The translations under genes were made by a program, and so were the position numbers. The notes beneath the pieces are model-generated. The model was not told the origin of the DNA, did no database searches, and saw nothing but the letters and a program-made list of their open reading frames with translations. A DNA stretch of 64,000 nt from positions 62,001 through 126,000 of the forward strand of contig NZ_RBEE01000014.1 in the NCBI RefSeq assembly GCF_003725795.1, in the 5' to 3' direction. This stretch comes from Pedobacter jejuensis. GTDB lineage: Bacteria; Bacteroidota; Bacteroidia; Sphingobacteriales; Sphingobacteriaceae. Positions within the stretch are counted from its first letter, which is position 1; each line of letters begins with the position of its first letter. Positions 8,836-16,297 of this stretch are shown here, piece after piece.

Positions 8836-8930
8836 CAGAAGGAATTAAGATTATTTATTCCCCTATTTTCGTTAAAAAATCAAAACAATTAAAAAAGAAA
8901 CATCCATCACTAGTTAACGATTTAACCTAA
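8832..8930 (+). pseudogene. truncated RelE/ParE-like toxin remnant
   Basis: 32 codons: MTEGIKIIYSPIFVKKSKQL continuing KKKHPSLVNDLT then TAA. The pattern IIYSPxFxKxxKxLKKKxPSL matches the N-terminal strand and first helix of RelE/ParE-superfamily toxins, which are normally about 90-110 aa. The catalytic C-terminal half is absent; an interspersed palindromic repeat starts 30 bp further on, so the rest of the gene may have been deleted or replaced. The ATG overlaps the antitoxin stop. Confidence 0.6.
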
Positions 8931-8959
8931 ACGCTTTTTGCATTTGTTTTTTGGGCACT

Positions 8960-9038
8960 CGTCATGCTGAATTTATTTCAGCATCCTTCATGCTAAGCCG
9001 CCATACAAGTAAGACTCTGAATCAAGTTCAGAGTGACG
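8960..9038. repeat. interspersed composite palindrome (GTCATGCTGAA family), copy 1
   Basis: Outer arms CGTCATGCTGAA and TTCAGAGTGACG enclose two smaller hairpins, GCTGAATTTATTTCAGC and CTCTGAATCAAGTTCAGAG. A second copy is at 40260-40325 and an inverted half copy at 52320-52343, so this is a dispersed non-coding family. The rest of 8931-9362 shows no gene. Confidence 0.7.
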
Positions 9039-9193
9039 ACCGTTAATGTAAGACTGTAAATTAACACGCACAGATGCGCATTTCCAATTAAAAATACATT
9101 ATTTATTTTAATTCAGGTCTAATCATTATAAAAATCTGTTTTTTATCAAAATTCATTAAAGAAAAGACTCATCCTCAAAACAGCCCAATTCAA

Positions 9194-9222
9194 ACAAAAT
9201 TAAATTTTATTAAAATTATTTT
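9194..9222. repeat. 29-bp direct repeat, left copy
   Basis: Identical over 29 bases to 11118-11146 (starts ACAAAATTAAATTTTATT, ends AAAATTATTTT). The similarity fades but continues: both copies are followed by a TATTGxCAAA block and, about 40-80 bases later, by TTACTTTTAC. The two copies flank the three-gene operon at 9363-11008. Confidence 0.65.
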
Positions 9223-9362
9223 TTCTTATTGGCAAACTATTTTTTTTGCTTTAATTACTTTTACCTTTAGGGTAAAGTACCGAAATAAATACTAAAAAGC
9301 GATAGTTTAATTGTCCTATCCCTTTTTAGTTAGGATATTATAATTTCGTATATAATAAAAAT

Positions 9363-10001
9363 CTAGTTATTTAATACCCTTATTGATTTTGGACTATCTA
9401 ATACAACAACTCTATTTTTCAGATCCTTAGTAATAACACTAACTACAAAACTACCTGACACGGCAGTCGTAGGTACCTTTACTTTGATTACTTCTTGGTC
9501 TGAATAGGTTATAATACCATTATCGAAAGTTCCTGCTGCATTTAAAAATTGTATATTGTTCTTATTTACTTCAGAAGAAAAATTATAACCATATATTGTA
9601 AGTTCTTCCCCTTTCCTAATTACTTCTGGGGTAGAAACATCAAATCTTGGATAAAACTCTGATAAAATAGCTTTTTCAATTTTCTGACTTTCTTGTCCAT
9701 TAACAATAACCTGAATATCAGCACAAATTTTTTGATCGCTAAAAAAATTCGTTGGTACCTTAAATTTAATTGTAAATCCATTACCACCAAATTGGCCAGG
9801 TATTTCAACGCCATCAATTTTTACTCGGATATCCGATGATAACGAAATAGAACCTAATTTCAATATTACAAAAAGTTCATCGCTATTTTTGATATATTTT
9901 GGAAGAACAGATTCTATTACAGGCGGGCTAATTTTATTAACCTCAGTCTTTTTGCAACTTAATAATGCAGCAATAAGAAATACATATAATACATTTTTCA
10001 T
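9363..10001 (-). CDS. lipoprotein with two IPT/TIG-like domains
   Basis: 212 aa. The SPII signal ends in LIAALLSC (Cys16), followed by KKTE. Two immunoglobulin-like repeats start at about residues 27 (PPVIESVLPKYIKNSDELFV) and 120 (RFDVSTPEVIRKGEELTIYG); both show the IPT/TIG pattern of a Pro-rich entry and a G-x-N-F-like turn. A surface or periplasmic binding role is likely but undefined. Its ATG overlaps the stop of the gene upstream (TAATG), so it is the last gene of a three-gene operon. Confidence 0.75.
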   Translation of the reverse strand: MKNVLYVFLIAALLSCKKTEVNKISPPVIESVLPKYIKNSDELFVILKLGSISLSSDIRVKIDGVEIPGQFGGNGFTIKFKVPTNFFSDQKICADIQVIVNGQESQKIEKAILSEFYPRFDVSTPEVIRKGEELTIYGYNFSSEVNKNNIQFLNAAGTFDNGIITYSDQEVIKVKVPTTAVSGSFVVSVITKDLKNRVVVLDSPKSIRVLNN

Positions 10002-10738
10002 TAGTGCGGAGAATTTCCTAATTGTATGTAACCCTGAAATACTTTTCCACTTGGGTAGCTACAATTATATAGTTTTAAAGTATAGTAGTATGTACCAACT
10101 CTGCCCAGAACTCTCCCTCCATTAAAAGGAATAGTTCCATCCCAATATATCTGATTTGTATTTATACCGTATAATGAACTAATTCCAGAATCTGGGTTAG
10201 TTGAACTACCCGAAGCTTGATAATAAATTGCTCCAGGATTAGAGCTGTAAATTGTTAATTCATAAGCATAAGCATTAATTGGATAGGGTATGAAGTTACT
10301 TGCATTAGAAGTATTATTACCGGAATTTCTTACTTCCCATCTGTCATTTACTCCATCTGGATAAAGTGGGGTAAAAGCATTTGGAATACGAACATTAAAT
10401 TCTCCTGATAATAATGGGCTAACAGTAACTTTTTTAGTAACTGTTTCTAATGTCACATTATCGGTAATTGAAATCCTATATGTTGTCGGCAAGGAAGGAA
10501 CGGGAGTAACTGTGTAATTTGCTGTATTTTGTGTTATTACAGAACCCGATTGCCCTGGAGCAACTCTGTAAATATATTCATAATCTCCTGAACCACCAGA
10601 TGGGACAACAGTAATGACGCGAGGGTCACAATTCGCTGCACCACCTGTGTTTGTAGTTACGGTAGCTGTGAGTTGAGCATTAGAAGAAAGATTTAGAAAA
10701 AATATACTCGAAAAAAGTAAAGATGAAAGTGCTTTCAT
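10001..10738 (-). CDS. exported protein with type IX secretion (CHU_C/gliding-type) C-terminal domain
   Basis: 245 aa with a signal peptide (SSLLFSSIFFLNLSSNAQ). Residues about 25-110 are Ig-like and contain VVPSGGSGDYEY, similar to SprB-type repeats. From about residue 117 the sequence reads IPNAFTPLYPDGVNDRWEVRN, the entry motif of the gliding motility-associated C-terminal domain that sends proteins through T9SS as type B cargo, and it ends GTYYYTLKLYNC...GYIQLG as in that domain. The protein is very small for a T9SS cargo: little more than the sorting domain plus one repeat. It is flanked by two lipoprotein genes in one operon, which may form a surface assembly. Confidence 0.82.
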   Translation of the reverse strand: MKALSSLLFSSIFFLNLSSNAQLTATVTTNTGGAANCDPRVITVVPSGGSGDYEYIYRVAPGQSGSVITQNTANYTVTPVPSLPTTYRISITDNVTLETVTKKVTVSPLLSGEFNVRIPNAFTPLYPDGVNDRWEVRNSGNNTSNASNFIPYPINAYAYELTIYSSNPGAIYYQASGSSTNPDSGISSLYGINTNQIYWDGTIPFNGGRVLGRVGTYYYTLKLYNCSYPSGKVFQGYIQLGNSPH

Positions 10739-10744
10739 TAGAAG

Positions 10745-11008
10745 TTATTTAGATTTAATTTCAAGAAAAAATGATTTGTTGGGTCTTTGAGATAATATTT
10801 TTTTCCAAAAAAGGGTGTCTGCCTGGTATTTAGTATTTAGGTCAGTAATTCCAGGATCAGGATCATTACCCGCTAATGTTTCTAATCTGACAGGGCCGTT
10901 AAGTTCTGTTTTTTTAAGATTATCTTTCTCAAGTACTAAGTCTTTTTTACAAGCAAAAAAACTAGCAGCACCCAAAATCAATAAACTTACATTACTAAGT
11001 TTTTTCAT
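10745..11008 (-). CDS. small lipoprotein, function unknown
   Basis: 87 aa. The SPII signal LLILGAASFFAC has its lipobox Cys at 20, then KKDLVLEKDN. The mature part is about 67 residues, acidic then basic, with no recognised domain. It is the first gene of the operon, 6 bp upstream of the T9SS protein. A Bacteroidota-type promoter is visible at 11091-11123. The short size and lack of a fold suggest a partner or anchor for the next two products; that is inference from position only. Confidence 0.65.
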   Translation of the reverse strand: MKKLSNVSLLILGAASFFACKKDLVLEKDNLKKTELNGPVRLETLAGNDPDPGITDLNTKYQADTLFWKKILSQRPNKSFFLEIKSK

Positions 11009-11090
11009 AAATTTTGAATTAAAAAGTTTTAAAATGTGTTATCTGGTGCTGTACAAGACTTGTAATGATTATAACAATAAGGAAGGAATT

Positions 11091-11123
11091 CAAAAGTATT
11101 TAAAAACAATTTGAAAAACAAAA
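11091..11123 (-). promoter_or_regulatory. promoter of the lipoprotein/T9SS operon
   Basis: Read on the minus strand: -33 TTTTG (11119-11123), 20-nt spacer, -7 TACTTTTG (11091-11098), an exact match to TAnnTTTG. The predicted 5' UTR is about 75 nt. The -33 box lies inside the 29-bp direct repeat. Confidence 0.55.
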
Positions 11124-11146
11124 TTAAATTTTATTAAAATTATTTT
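11118..11146. repeat. 29-bp direct repeat, right copy
   Basis: Identical to 9194-9222; see that entry. This copy lies between the divergent promoters of the T9SS operon and the pheA leader. Confidence 0.65.
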
Positions 11147-11156
11147 CAATTTCCTA

Positions 11157-11186
11157 TTGACAAATTAAATTTTGTTATTACATTTG
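11157..11186 (+). promoter_or_regulatory. promoter of the aromatic leader/pheA transcript
   Basis: TTG at 11157-11159, 19-nt spacer, TACATTTG at 11179-11186, which is the full Bacteroidota consensus. Transcription would start near 11193, leaving about a dozen bases before the leader ATG. Confidence 0.65.
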
Positions 11187-11204
11187 GCTCATTCAAAAAC
11201 AAAA

Positions 11205-11267
11205 ATGAAATTATTCAACACATATTACTTTGGTTACTTTTACTATTTTAGTAAGAGCCGGGGCTAA
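11205..11267 (+). CDS. Phe/Tyr-rich leader peptide of the pheA attenuator
   Basis: A 20-codon ORF, MKLFNTYYFGYFYYFSKSRG, follows an A-rich start region (caaaaacaaaaATG) of the kind used for initiation in Bacteroidota. Residues 4-15 contain four Phe and five Tyr, nine aromatic residues in twelve, which is the hallmark of a leader peptide that measures charged tRNA-Phe and tRNA-Tyr. The last codons (AGC CGG GGC TAA) form the antiterminator strand, so a ribosome at the stop codon would cover it. It is located between a consensus promoter and an intrinsic terminator just before pheA. The peptide itself has no expected function. Confidence 0.88.
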   Translation: MKLFNTYYFGYFYYFSKSRG

Positions 11268-11337
11268 TATGCAAAAAGATAGATAACAATATTAAAATGT
11301 ATAAGAAAGTCCCGGCAAACAGCCGGGACTTTTTTGT
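11257..11337 (+). promoter_or_regulatory. transcription attenuator: antiterminator strand plus intrinsic terminator
   Basis: Terminator: arms 11306-11316 (AAAGTCCCGGC) and 11322-11332 form an 11-bp stem with loop AAACA, and the U-rich tail starts inside the 3' arm and runs on. Antiterminator: GCCGGGGCT at 11257-11265 can pair with AGTCCCGGC at 11308-11316 (nine pairs, one G-U), using the 5' arm of the terminator. The two are mutually exclusive. The antiterminator strand overlaps the end of the leader ORF. Stalling at Phe/Tyr codons should free it and allow read-through into pheA; full translation should mask it and cause termination. Confidence 0.85.
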
Positions 11338-11348
11338 TTTACGCAAAA

Positions 11349-12182
11349 ATGGAAACGACAAAACGAGTAGCAATTCAAGGTATTAAAGCATCTTTTCATG
11401 AAGAAGCAGCCTACAAAATCTTTGGTAAAAACATCGAAACTGTAGAATGCAACTCATTTAAAGAAACTTGCGACAAGCTAGAAAAAAACGATGCTGACTT
11501 CGTTGTCATGGCCATCGAAAATTCTATCGCTGGTAGCTTGTTACCAAATTACACACTAATCCGCGATTACGGTTTCTCGGTAGTTGGAGAAGTTTATTTA
11601 CCGATTCAATTGCACTTAATGGCTTTACCAGGTGTAAAGTTTGAGGATATAAAAATCGTAACCTCACACCCTATCGCTATTCGTCAATGCATCGATTTCT
11701 TTTATGATTATCCGCATATTAAAATTGTAGAAAGCAACGATACTGCGGCTTGTGCAAAGCGCATTCAAGAAGAAAAACTAACCGACACTATGGCTATAGC
11801 AAACAACTTAGCTGCAGAACTTTACGGTTTAAATATTTTAGAGCGTCGCGTAGAATCAAATAAAAAAAATTACACCCGTTTCCTCATCCTTAAAAAAGAT
11901 AAAACAGATGAGGGAAAGAAAATAAATAAAGCATCTATCTGTTTTCAGGTTGGCCATAAAGCCGGCTCTTTAGCAACAGTGTTAAATATCTTCGCAGAAC
12001 AAGAGGTAAGCTTAACAAAAATACAATCTATGCCGGTGCTGGGTAAGAGAAATGAATATTATTTTTACGTCGATTTAGAATGGCCAAGTACCGAAAAGTA
12101 TGATAAAGCCGTTAGAAAAGCACTAAAATACACTTCGAATTTCAACATACTCGGTGAGTATTTAAAAAATGATAAAGTCTGA
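11349..12182 (+). CDS. pheA: prephenate dehydratase
   Basis: 277 aa, monofunctional. It converts prephenate to phenylpyruvate for phenylalanine synthesis. The start at ATG 11349 (METTKRVAIQG) is preferred to the TTG at 11334, which lies in the terminator tail. The catalytic domain has VAIQGIKASFHEEAA, MAIENSIAGS and the active-site motif NYTRFLIL. The ACT domain begins at about residue 197 (KASICFQVGHKAGSLATVL). In place of the usual ESRP motif for Phe binding it has SLTKIQSMPV, which may alter feedback inhibition. It is the first gene after the attenuator; DAHP synthase follows after 116 bp. Confidence 0.95.
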   Translation: METTKRVAIQGIKASFHEEAAYKIFGKNIETVECNSFKETCDKLEKNDADFVVMAIENSIAGSLLPNYTLIRDYGFSVVGEVYLPIQLHLMALPGVKFEDIKIVTSHPIAIRQCIDFFYDYPHIKIVESNDTAACAKRIQEEKLTDTMAIANNLAAELYGLNILERRVESNKKNYTRFLILKKDKTDEGKKINKASICFQVGHKAGSLATVLNIFAEQEVSLTKIQSMPVLGKRNEYYFYVDLEWPSTEKYDKAVRKALKYTSNFNILGEYLKNDKV

Positions 12183-12298
12183 AAGCGTTACGATTTTAGA
12201 TTTACGAATTACGAGTCAACAATTTAACAATTAATATATAAAAATATAACTCCGGACATCCTATAGCGGACTTCGGACTAACAAACAAGCCATAAATC

Positions 12299-13438
12299 AT
12301 GAAACTTAATTTAAACATCCAACCATTAAACACTTGGTTAAACGTTAACAACGAACCTTTAATTATTTCAGGTCCTTGCAGTGCAGAAACTGAAGAACAA
12401 TTATTAACTACCGCACATTTATTGGCGGCGACTGGTAAAGTATCAGTTTTAAGAGCTGGTATTTGGAAACCACGTACTCGTCCGGGAGAATTTGAAGGTA
12501 TCGGAAGTATTGGTTTGGAATGGTTAAAACGTGCTAAAGCAGAAACAGGATTACCGACTGCTGTTGAGGTTGCAAATGCAAAACATGTTGAAGAGGCTTT
12601 GGCTGCAGGTGTTGATATCCTTTGGATTGGTGCACGTTCTACCGTTAATCCATTCACTGTTCAAGAAATTGCTGATGCATTAAGAGGTCATGATGTTCCT
12701 GTATTAATTAAAAACCCTGTTAATCCAGATTTACAATTGTGGATTGGTGCAATCGAGCGTATTAACGGCGCAGGAATTACTAAAATTGGTGCTATACACC
12801 GTGGATTTTCTTCATTCGAAAAAAGTTCTTTCCGTAACGAACCAATGTGGGAATTGGCTATCCAGTTGAAAACTTTATGCCCTGAATTGCCAATCATTAA
12901 CGACCCAAGTCACATTTGCGGTAACCGTGAACTAATTCCTTACATCTCGCAAAAAGCGCTGGATTTAGACATGCAAGGTTTGATGATTGAATCACACGTT
13001 GACCCATCAGTTGCATGGACGGATGCGAAACAACAAGTTACACCAGCTACTTTATCAGAATTGGTTGACCGTTTAACAGTTCGCGAACCAGAATCTACAA
13101 ACGAGGCTTTCGTTGATAAATTGGCTGATTTACGTAAAAACATCGATAAAATTGATGATATTTTATTACAGAAATTAGCTGAACGTATGGCAATTGTTGA
13201 GAAAATCGGTGAATTTAAACGCGATAATCAGGTAACGATTTTACAGGTAAACCGTTGGGATGCCATCATTAAAAAAGGTCATGCCTTTGCTAAAGCATTA
13301 AAATTAGACTTAAACTTCACAGAGAAATTCTTAGAATTGATGCACGGCGAATCAATCCGTAAACAAACTGAAATTATGAATGCAGGCAAAGCCGAAAAAG
13401 GAATTGCTGCCGAACAACATACTGAAGTGAAAGCTTAA
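12299..13438 (+). CDS. bifunctional DAHP synthase (type I beta) / chorismate mutase (AroQ type)
   Basis: 379 aa. Residues about 15-265 are a DAHP synthase of the KDO8P-like I-beta class: IISGPCSAET, RAGIWKPRTRPGEFEG, WIGARSTVNPF, LIKNPVNPD, IHRGFSS, INDPSHICG, and MIESHVDPSVAWTDAKQQVTP. Residues about 275-365 are an AroQ chorismate mutase: LADLRKNIDKIDDILLQKLAERM and KIGEFKRDNQVTILQVNRW. It makes the first shikimate intermediate and also converts chorismate to prephenate, feeding pheA directly. The aminotransferase and prephenate dehydrogenase genes often placed beside these in Bacteroidota are absent here. The mutase domain is a likely regulatory module for the synthase, as in other I-beta fusions. 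Confidence 0.95.
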   Translation: MKLNLNIQPLNTWLNVNNEPLIISGPCSAETEEQLLTTAHLLAATGKVSVLRAGIWKPRTRPGEFEGIGSIGLEWLKRAKAETGLPTAVEVANAKHVEEALAAGVDILWIGARSTVNPFTVQEIADALRGHDVPVLIKNPVNPDLQLWIGAIERINGAGITKIGAIHRGFSSFEKSSFRNEPMWELAIQLKTLCPELPIINDPSHICGNRELIPYISQKALDLDMQGLMIESHVDPSVAWTDAKQQVTPATLSELVDRLTVREPESTNEAFVDKLADLRKNIDKIDDILLQKLAERMAIVEKIGEFKRDNQVTILQVNRWDAIIKKGHAFAKALKLDLNFTEKFLELMHGESIRKQTEIMNAGKAEKGIAAEQHTEVKA

Positions 13439-13501
13439 AGTACAAAGCTGAAAGACTGAGGGCGAAAAACGAAAGACGGAAGAGCAAAGTCTGAAGTACC
13501 A

Positions 13502-13593
13502 TGTCATTGCGAGAAATTTTTCGCAATAGATTATAATATTAAAATACCTGCTCACTGTAAAGCCCTCCCTCCTGGGGAGGGTTGAGTGGGGCT
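13502..13593. repeat. short palindromic repeats before aroA
   Basis: Two elements of common interspersed types: a palindrome around 13503-13526 (CATTGCGAGAAATTTTTCGCAATAG minus a few bases) and a GC-rich hairpin CCCTCC...GGAGGG (13563-13568 with 13576-13581) followed by GAGTGGGGCT. The second resembles 51884-51903 and the insert in aroC. They may weaken read-through from the DAHP synthase gene into aroA. Confidence 0.45.
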
Positions 13594-13606
13594 AAATCAG
13601 AATAAA

Positions 13607-14875
13607 ATGTCGAAAAACGCCTTAGTTTCTTTTAAAGGAGCCAAGAATATTCATACGGAAATCCAGTTAACAGGCTCGAAAAGCGAATGCAATAGAGCAT
13701 TAATTATCAGCGCCTTAAGTAAACAACTTGTTAAAGTAGAAAATTTATCAAACGCGGCAGATACGGTAACCTTAAATGGCATACTTAATACTCTTGAAGA
13801 AGAATTGGAAGTAGAAATTCAAGAGTCAAAAACCGTAGATGTTGGTCCGGCGGGAACTGCAATGCGTTTTCTTTCTGCTTATCTATCTGCTAAAAATGGT
13901 AATTTTTTATTAACAGGAACCGAACGGATGAAGCAACGCCCGATTGGCATTTTGGCGGAGGCTTTGAAAACCATTGGTGCAGATATTTCTTATGCAGAAA
14001 ATGATGGTTTTCCACCGTTAAACATTACAGGCCCGCTGAATCAAAAAACTGCAGAAGTTAAAATCAAAGGCGATATCAGCAGTCAGTATATTTCAGCATT
14101 GCTGATGATTGCTCCAACTTTACCTCAAGGTTTAACATTAGAAATTGAGGGCGAATTAACCTCAAAGCCTTATGTTGATATGACTTTGGATATGCTGGCG
14201 GAAGTTGGCATTGAACATTCATGGAATGAAAATTCGATTTCCATAAAGCCACAGGCATTTAAACCTGGAACTTTGGTTGTTGAGCCAGATTGGAGTGCTG
14301 CATCTTATTGGTATAGCATTGCAGCTTTGGCCGATGAAGCTGAAATCAGTCTTCCTGCTTTAAAAGAAAAAAGCCTACAAGGTGATAGCCAAATCCAAAA
14401 AATCATGAAGATTTTTGGCATCGCAACAAGCAAAACAGCAACCGGAATTTCAATCAGCAACTTAGGTTTATCATTGGAAACTGACCAGGTTTTAGATTTA
14501 AAAACTTGCCCAGATTTGGCACAAACGATTATCGTTATTGCAGCTGCTTTAGGTAAAAACATGTCGTTTACGGGACTTGAAACTTTAAAAATAAAGGAAA
14601 CGGACCGCATTGCCGCTTTACAAAATGAGCTGGCAAAAATTGGCGTGACCTTAACTGAAAATAATTTAGTTTACACCTTAAATACAGATGAACTTCATTT
14701 CCCTGAAAAAATTACCATTGCTACTTACCAAGACCACCGCATGGCAATGGCTTTTGCTCCGCTTGCTTTATTAATTAACGAAGTAGAAATTGAAGAAATG
14801 CAAGTCGTAGAAAAATCTTATCCGTATTTTTGGGAGGATTTGAAAAAGGCAGGATTTGAAGTGAAAGAGATATGA
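13607..14875 (+). CDS. aroA: EPSP synthase (3-phosphoshikimate 1-carboxyvinyltransferase)
   Basis: 422 aa from ATG 13607 (MSKNALVSFKG); an earlier in-frame start at 13586 would add seven residues from repeat DNA. It joins shikimate-3-phosphate and PEP. Motifs: LTGSKSECNRALII at the N-terminus, VGPAGTAMRFLSAYLS (often GNAGTAMR in proteobacteria), RPIGILAEALKTIGA, KGDISSQYISALLM, and near the C-terminus LKIKETDRIAALQNEL and YQDHRMAMAFAPLAL. The length is normal. It follows DAHP synthase/chorismate mutase by about 170 bp of repeat-rich spacer, so it may have its own promoter. Confidence 0.95.
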   Translation: MSKNALVSFKGAKNIHTEIQLTGSKSECNRALIISALSKQLVKVENLSNAADTVTLNGILNTLEEELEVEIQESKTVDVGPAGTAMRFLSAYLSAKNGNFLLTGTERMKQRPIGILAEALKTIGADISYAENDGFPPLNITGPLNQKTAEVKIKGDISSQYISALLMIAPTLPQGLTLEIEGELTSKPYVDMTLDMLAEVGIEHSWNENSISIKPQAFKPGTLVVEPDWSAASYWYSIAALADEAEISLPALKEKSLQGDSQIQKIMKIFGIATSKTATGISISNLGLSLETDQVLDLKTCPDLAQTIIVIAAALGKNMSFTGLETLKIKETDRIAALQNELAKIGVTLTENNLVYTLNTDELHFPEKITIATYQDHRMAMAFAPLALLINEVEIEEMQVVEKSYPYFWEDLKKAGFEVKEI

Positions 14876-14951
14876 GAATTGAGACTCCAGATGTGAGACT
14901 CAAAAACAATAAAAAGAAATATAACAAGATTTAGATATTTTTTGAGGGAAA

Positions 14952-14979
14952 ATCTCAAATCTAATATCTCAAATCTAAC
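14952..14979 (+). repeat. 14-bp tandem repeat upstream of aroC
   Basis: ATCTCAAATCTAAT (14952-14965) is followed directly by ATCTCAAATCTAAC (14966-14979) and a partial third unit, ending 12 bp before the aroC start. It lies in the untranslated leader and is of unknown effect. Confidence 0.5.
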
Positions 14980-14991
14980 ATCTAAAATAAA

Positions 14992-16092
14992 ATGGCAGGC
15001 AATTCATTCGGGCAACTTTTTCGTATCACTACTTTTGGAGAATCTCATGGCGTGGCCATTGGAGTAATTATTGATGGCTGCCCGGCACAATTAGATATCG
15101 ACATGGATTTTATTCAATCCGAATTGGATAAACGCAAACCTGGTCAATCGAAAATTACTACGCAAAGAAAAGAGAGTGATACGGTTCAAATTCTCTCTGG
15201 TATTTTTGAGGGAAAAAGTACAGGAACGCCAATTGCTCTATTGATTCCAAACGAAGACCAGCGCTCTAAAGATTACGGTCATAATGTTGATGTGTACCGC
15301 CCAAGCCATGCCGATTATGTTTACGATGCAAAATACGGTATCCGCGACCATCGTGGCGGTGGACGTTCTTCCGCTCGCGAAACCGCTGCTCGTGTAGCTG
15401 CTGGTGCAATTGCCAAACTATTTTTAAAACAACAAGGCATTGAGATTTTTGCGCATGTAACCTCCGTTGGAAAAATTAATGCTCCAAATTTAGAAAGTAA
15501 TGACTTGTCAGCTTTGCTGAATATTAGAGAAGAAAACATTGTTCGCTGTGCCGACCCTGCCACAGCACATGAAATGATTGAATTTATAGATGCTGTTAGG
15601 AAAGATGGCGATACCGTTGGTGGTAAGATTTCGTGTGTTATAAAAGGTTGTCCGGCTGGTTTAGGCGAACCTGTTTTTGATAAATTACACGCCGATTTAG
15701 GTAAAGCTATGCTTAGCATAAATGCTGTTCATGGTTTCGAATATGGTTCAGGCTTCGCCGGAAGTGAATTGTTGGGTTCGCAACACAATGACCGCCCCAT
15801 CCCAAACCCTTCCCCAGATGGAAAGGGCTTTCTTACCACAACAAACTTCGCTGGTGGTATTTTAGGTGGTATTTCTAACGGAATGGACATCACTTTCAAA
15901 GTGGCGTTTAAACCTGTTGCTACCATTATGCATAACCAACAAACCATTAATGCCGCCGGCGAGGCCTCAGAAATTAAAGGCAAAGGCCGCCACGACCCTT
16001 GCGTGGTTCCTAGAGCAGTAGTAATTGTAGAAGCTATGGCCGCTTTGGTACTGGCAGACCAGTTTTTGAGAAACAAGGCGTGTGTGATATAA
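14992..16092 (+). CDS. aroC: chorismate synthase with a short repeat-derived insert
   Basis: 366 aa. It converts EPSP to chorismate using reduced FMN. The three family signatures are visible: [17 protein letters not shown] near the N-terminus, the central [22 protein letters not shown] region, and the C-terminal [19 protein letters not shown]. Between GSQHND (residue 262-267) and [16 protein letters not shown] there is a Pro-rich stretch [13 protein letters not shown] (268-280), about four residues longer than typical family members. Its DNA (15804-15830) contains a CCCTTCC...GGAAAGGG palindrome like the local intergenic repeats, so it may be an in-frame repeat insertion. The gene is otherwise complete and probably functional. 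Confidence 0.94.
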   Translation: MAGNSFGQLFRITTFGESHGVAIGVIIDGCPAQLDIDMDFIQSELDKRKPGQSKITTQRKESDTVQILSGIFEGKSTGTPIALLIPNEDQRSKDYGHNVDVYRPSHADYVYDAKYGIRDHRGGGRSSARETAARVAAGAIAKLFLKQQGIEIFAHVTSVGKINAPNLESNDLSALLNIREENIVRCADPATAHEMIEFIDAVRKDGDTVGGKISCVIKGCPAGLGEPVFDKLHADLGKAMLSINAVHGFEYGSGFAGSELLGSQHNDRPIPNPSPDGKGFLTTTNFAGGILGGISNGMDITFKVAFKPVATIMHNQQTINAAGEASEIKGKGRHDPCVVPRAVVIVEAMAALVLADQFLRNKACVI

Positions 16093-16297
16093 AGACTTTT
16101 TTTAAAAAATTCATTATACTTCTTTCTTAGCAAAATACTATTTATCAAATATTGGGTTTCAAAAACAGATGCGTTTTTAAAAATAAAAAGCATAATTTTA
16201 TTTGGCTATTGTTGCTATACAGTATTAAAAAAAAGCTACATTTAGGTAAAACATACGTTACAAATGTTATGTTTTGATTTAATAAACCATCCCTGTA

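Noticed and set aside
13586..13606. Earlier start for aroA (MGLNQNK)
   Set aside because: The extra residues come from the repeat-derived spacer; the ATG at 13607 starts at the conserved N-terminus.
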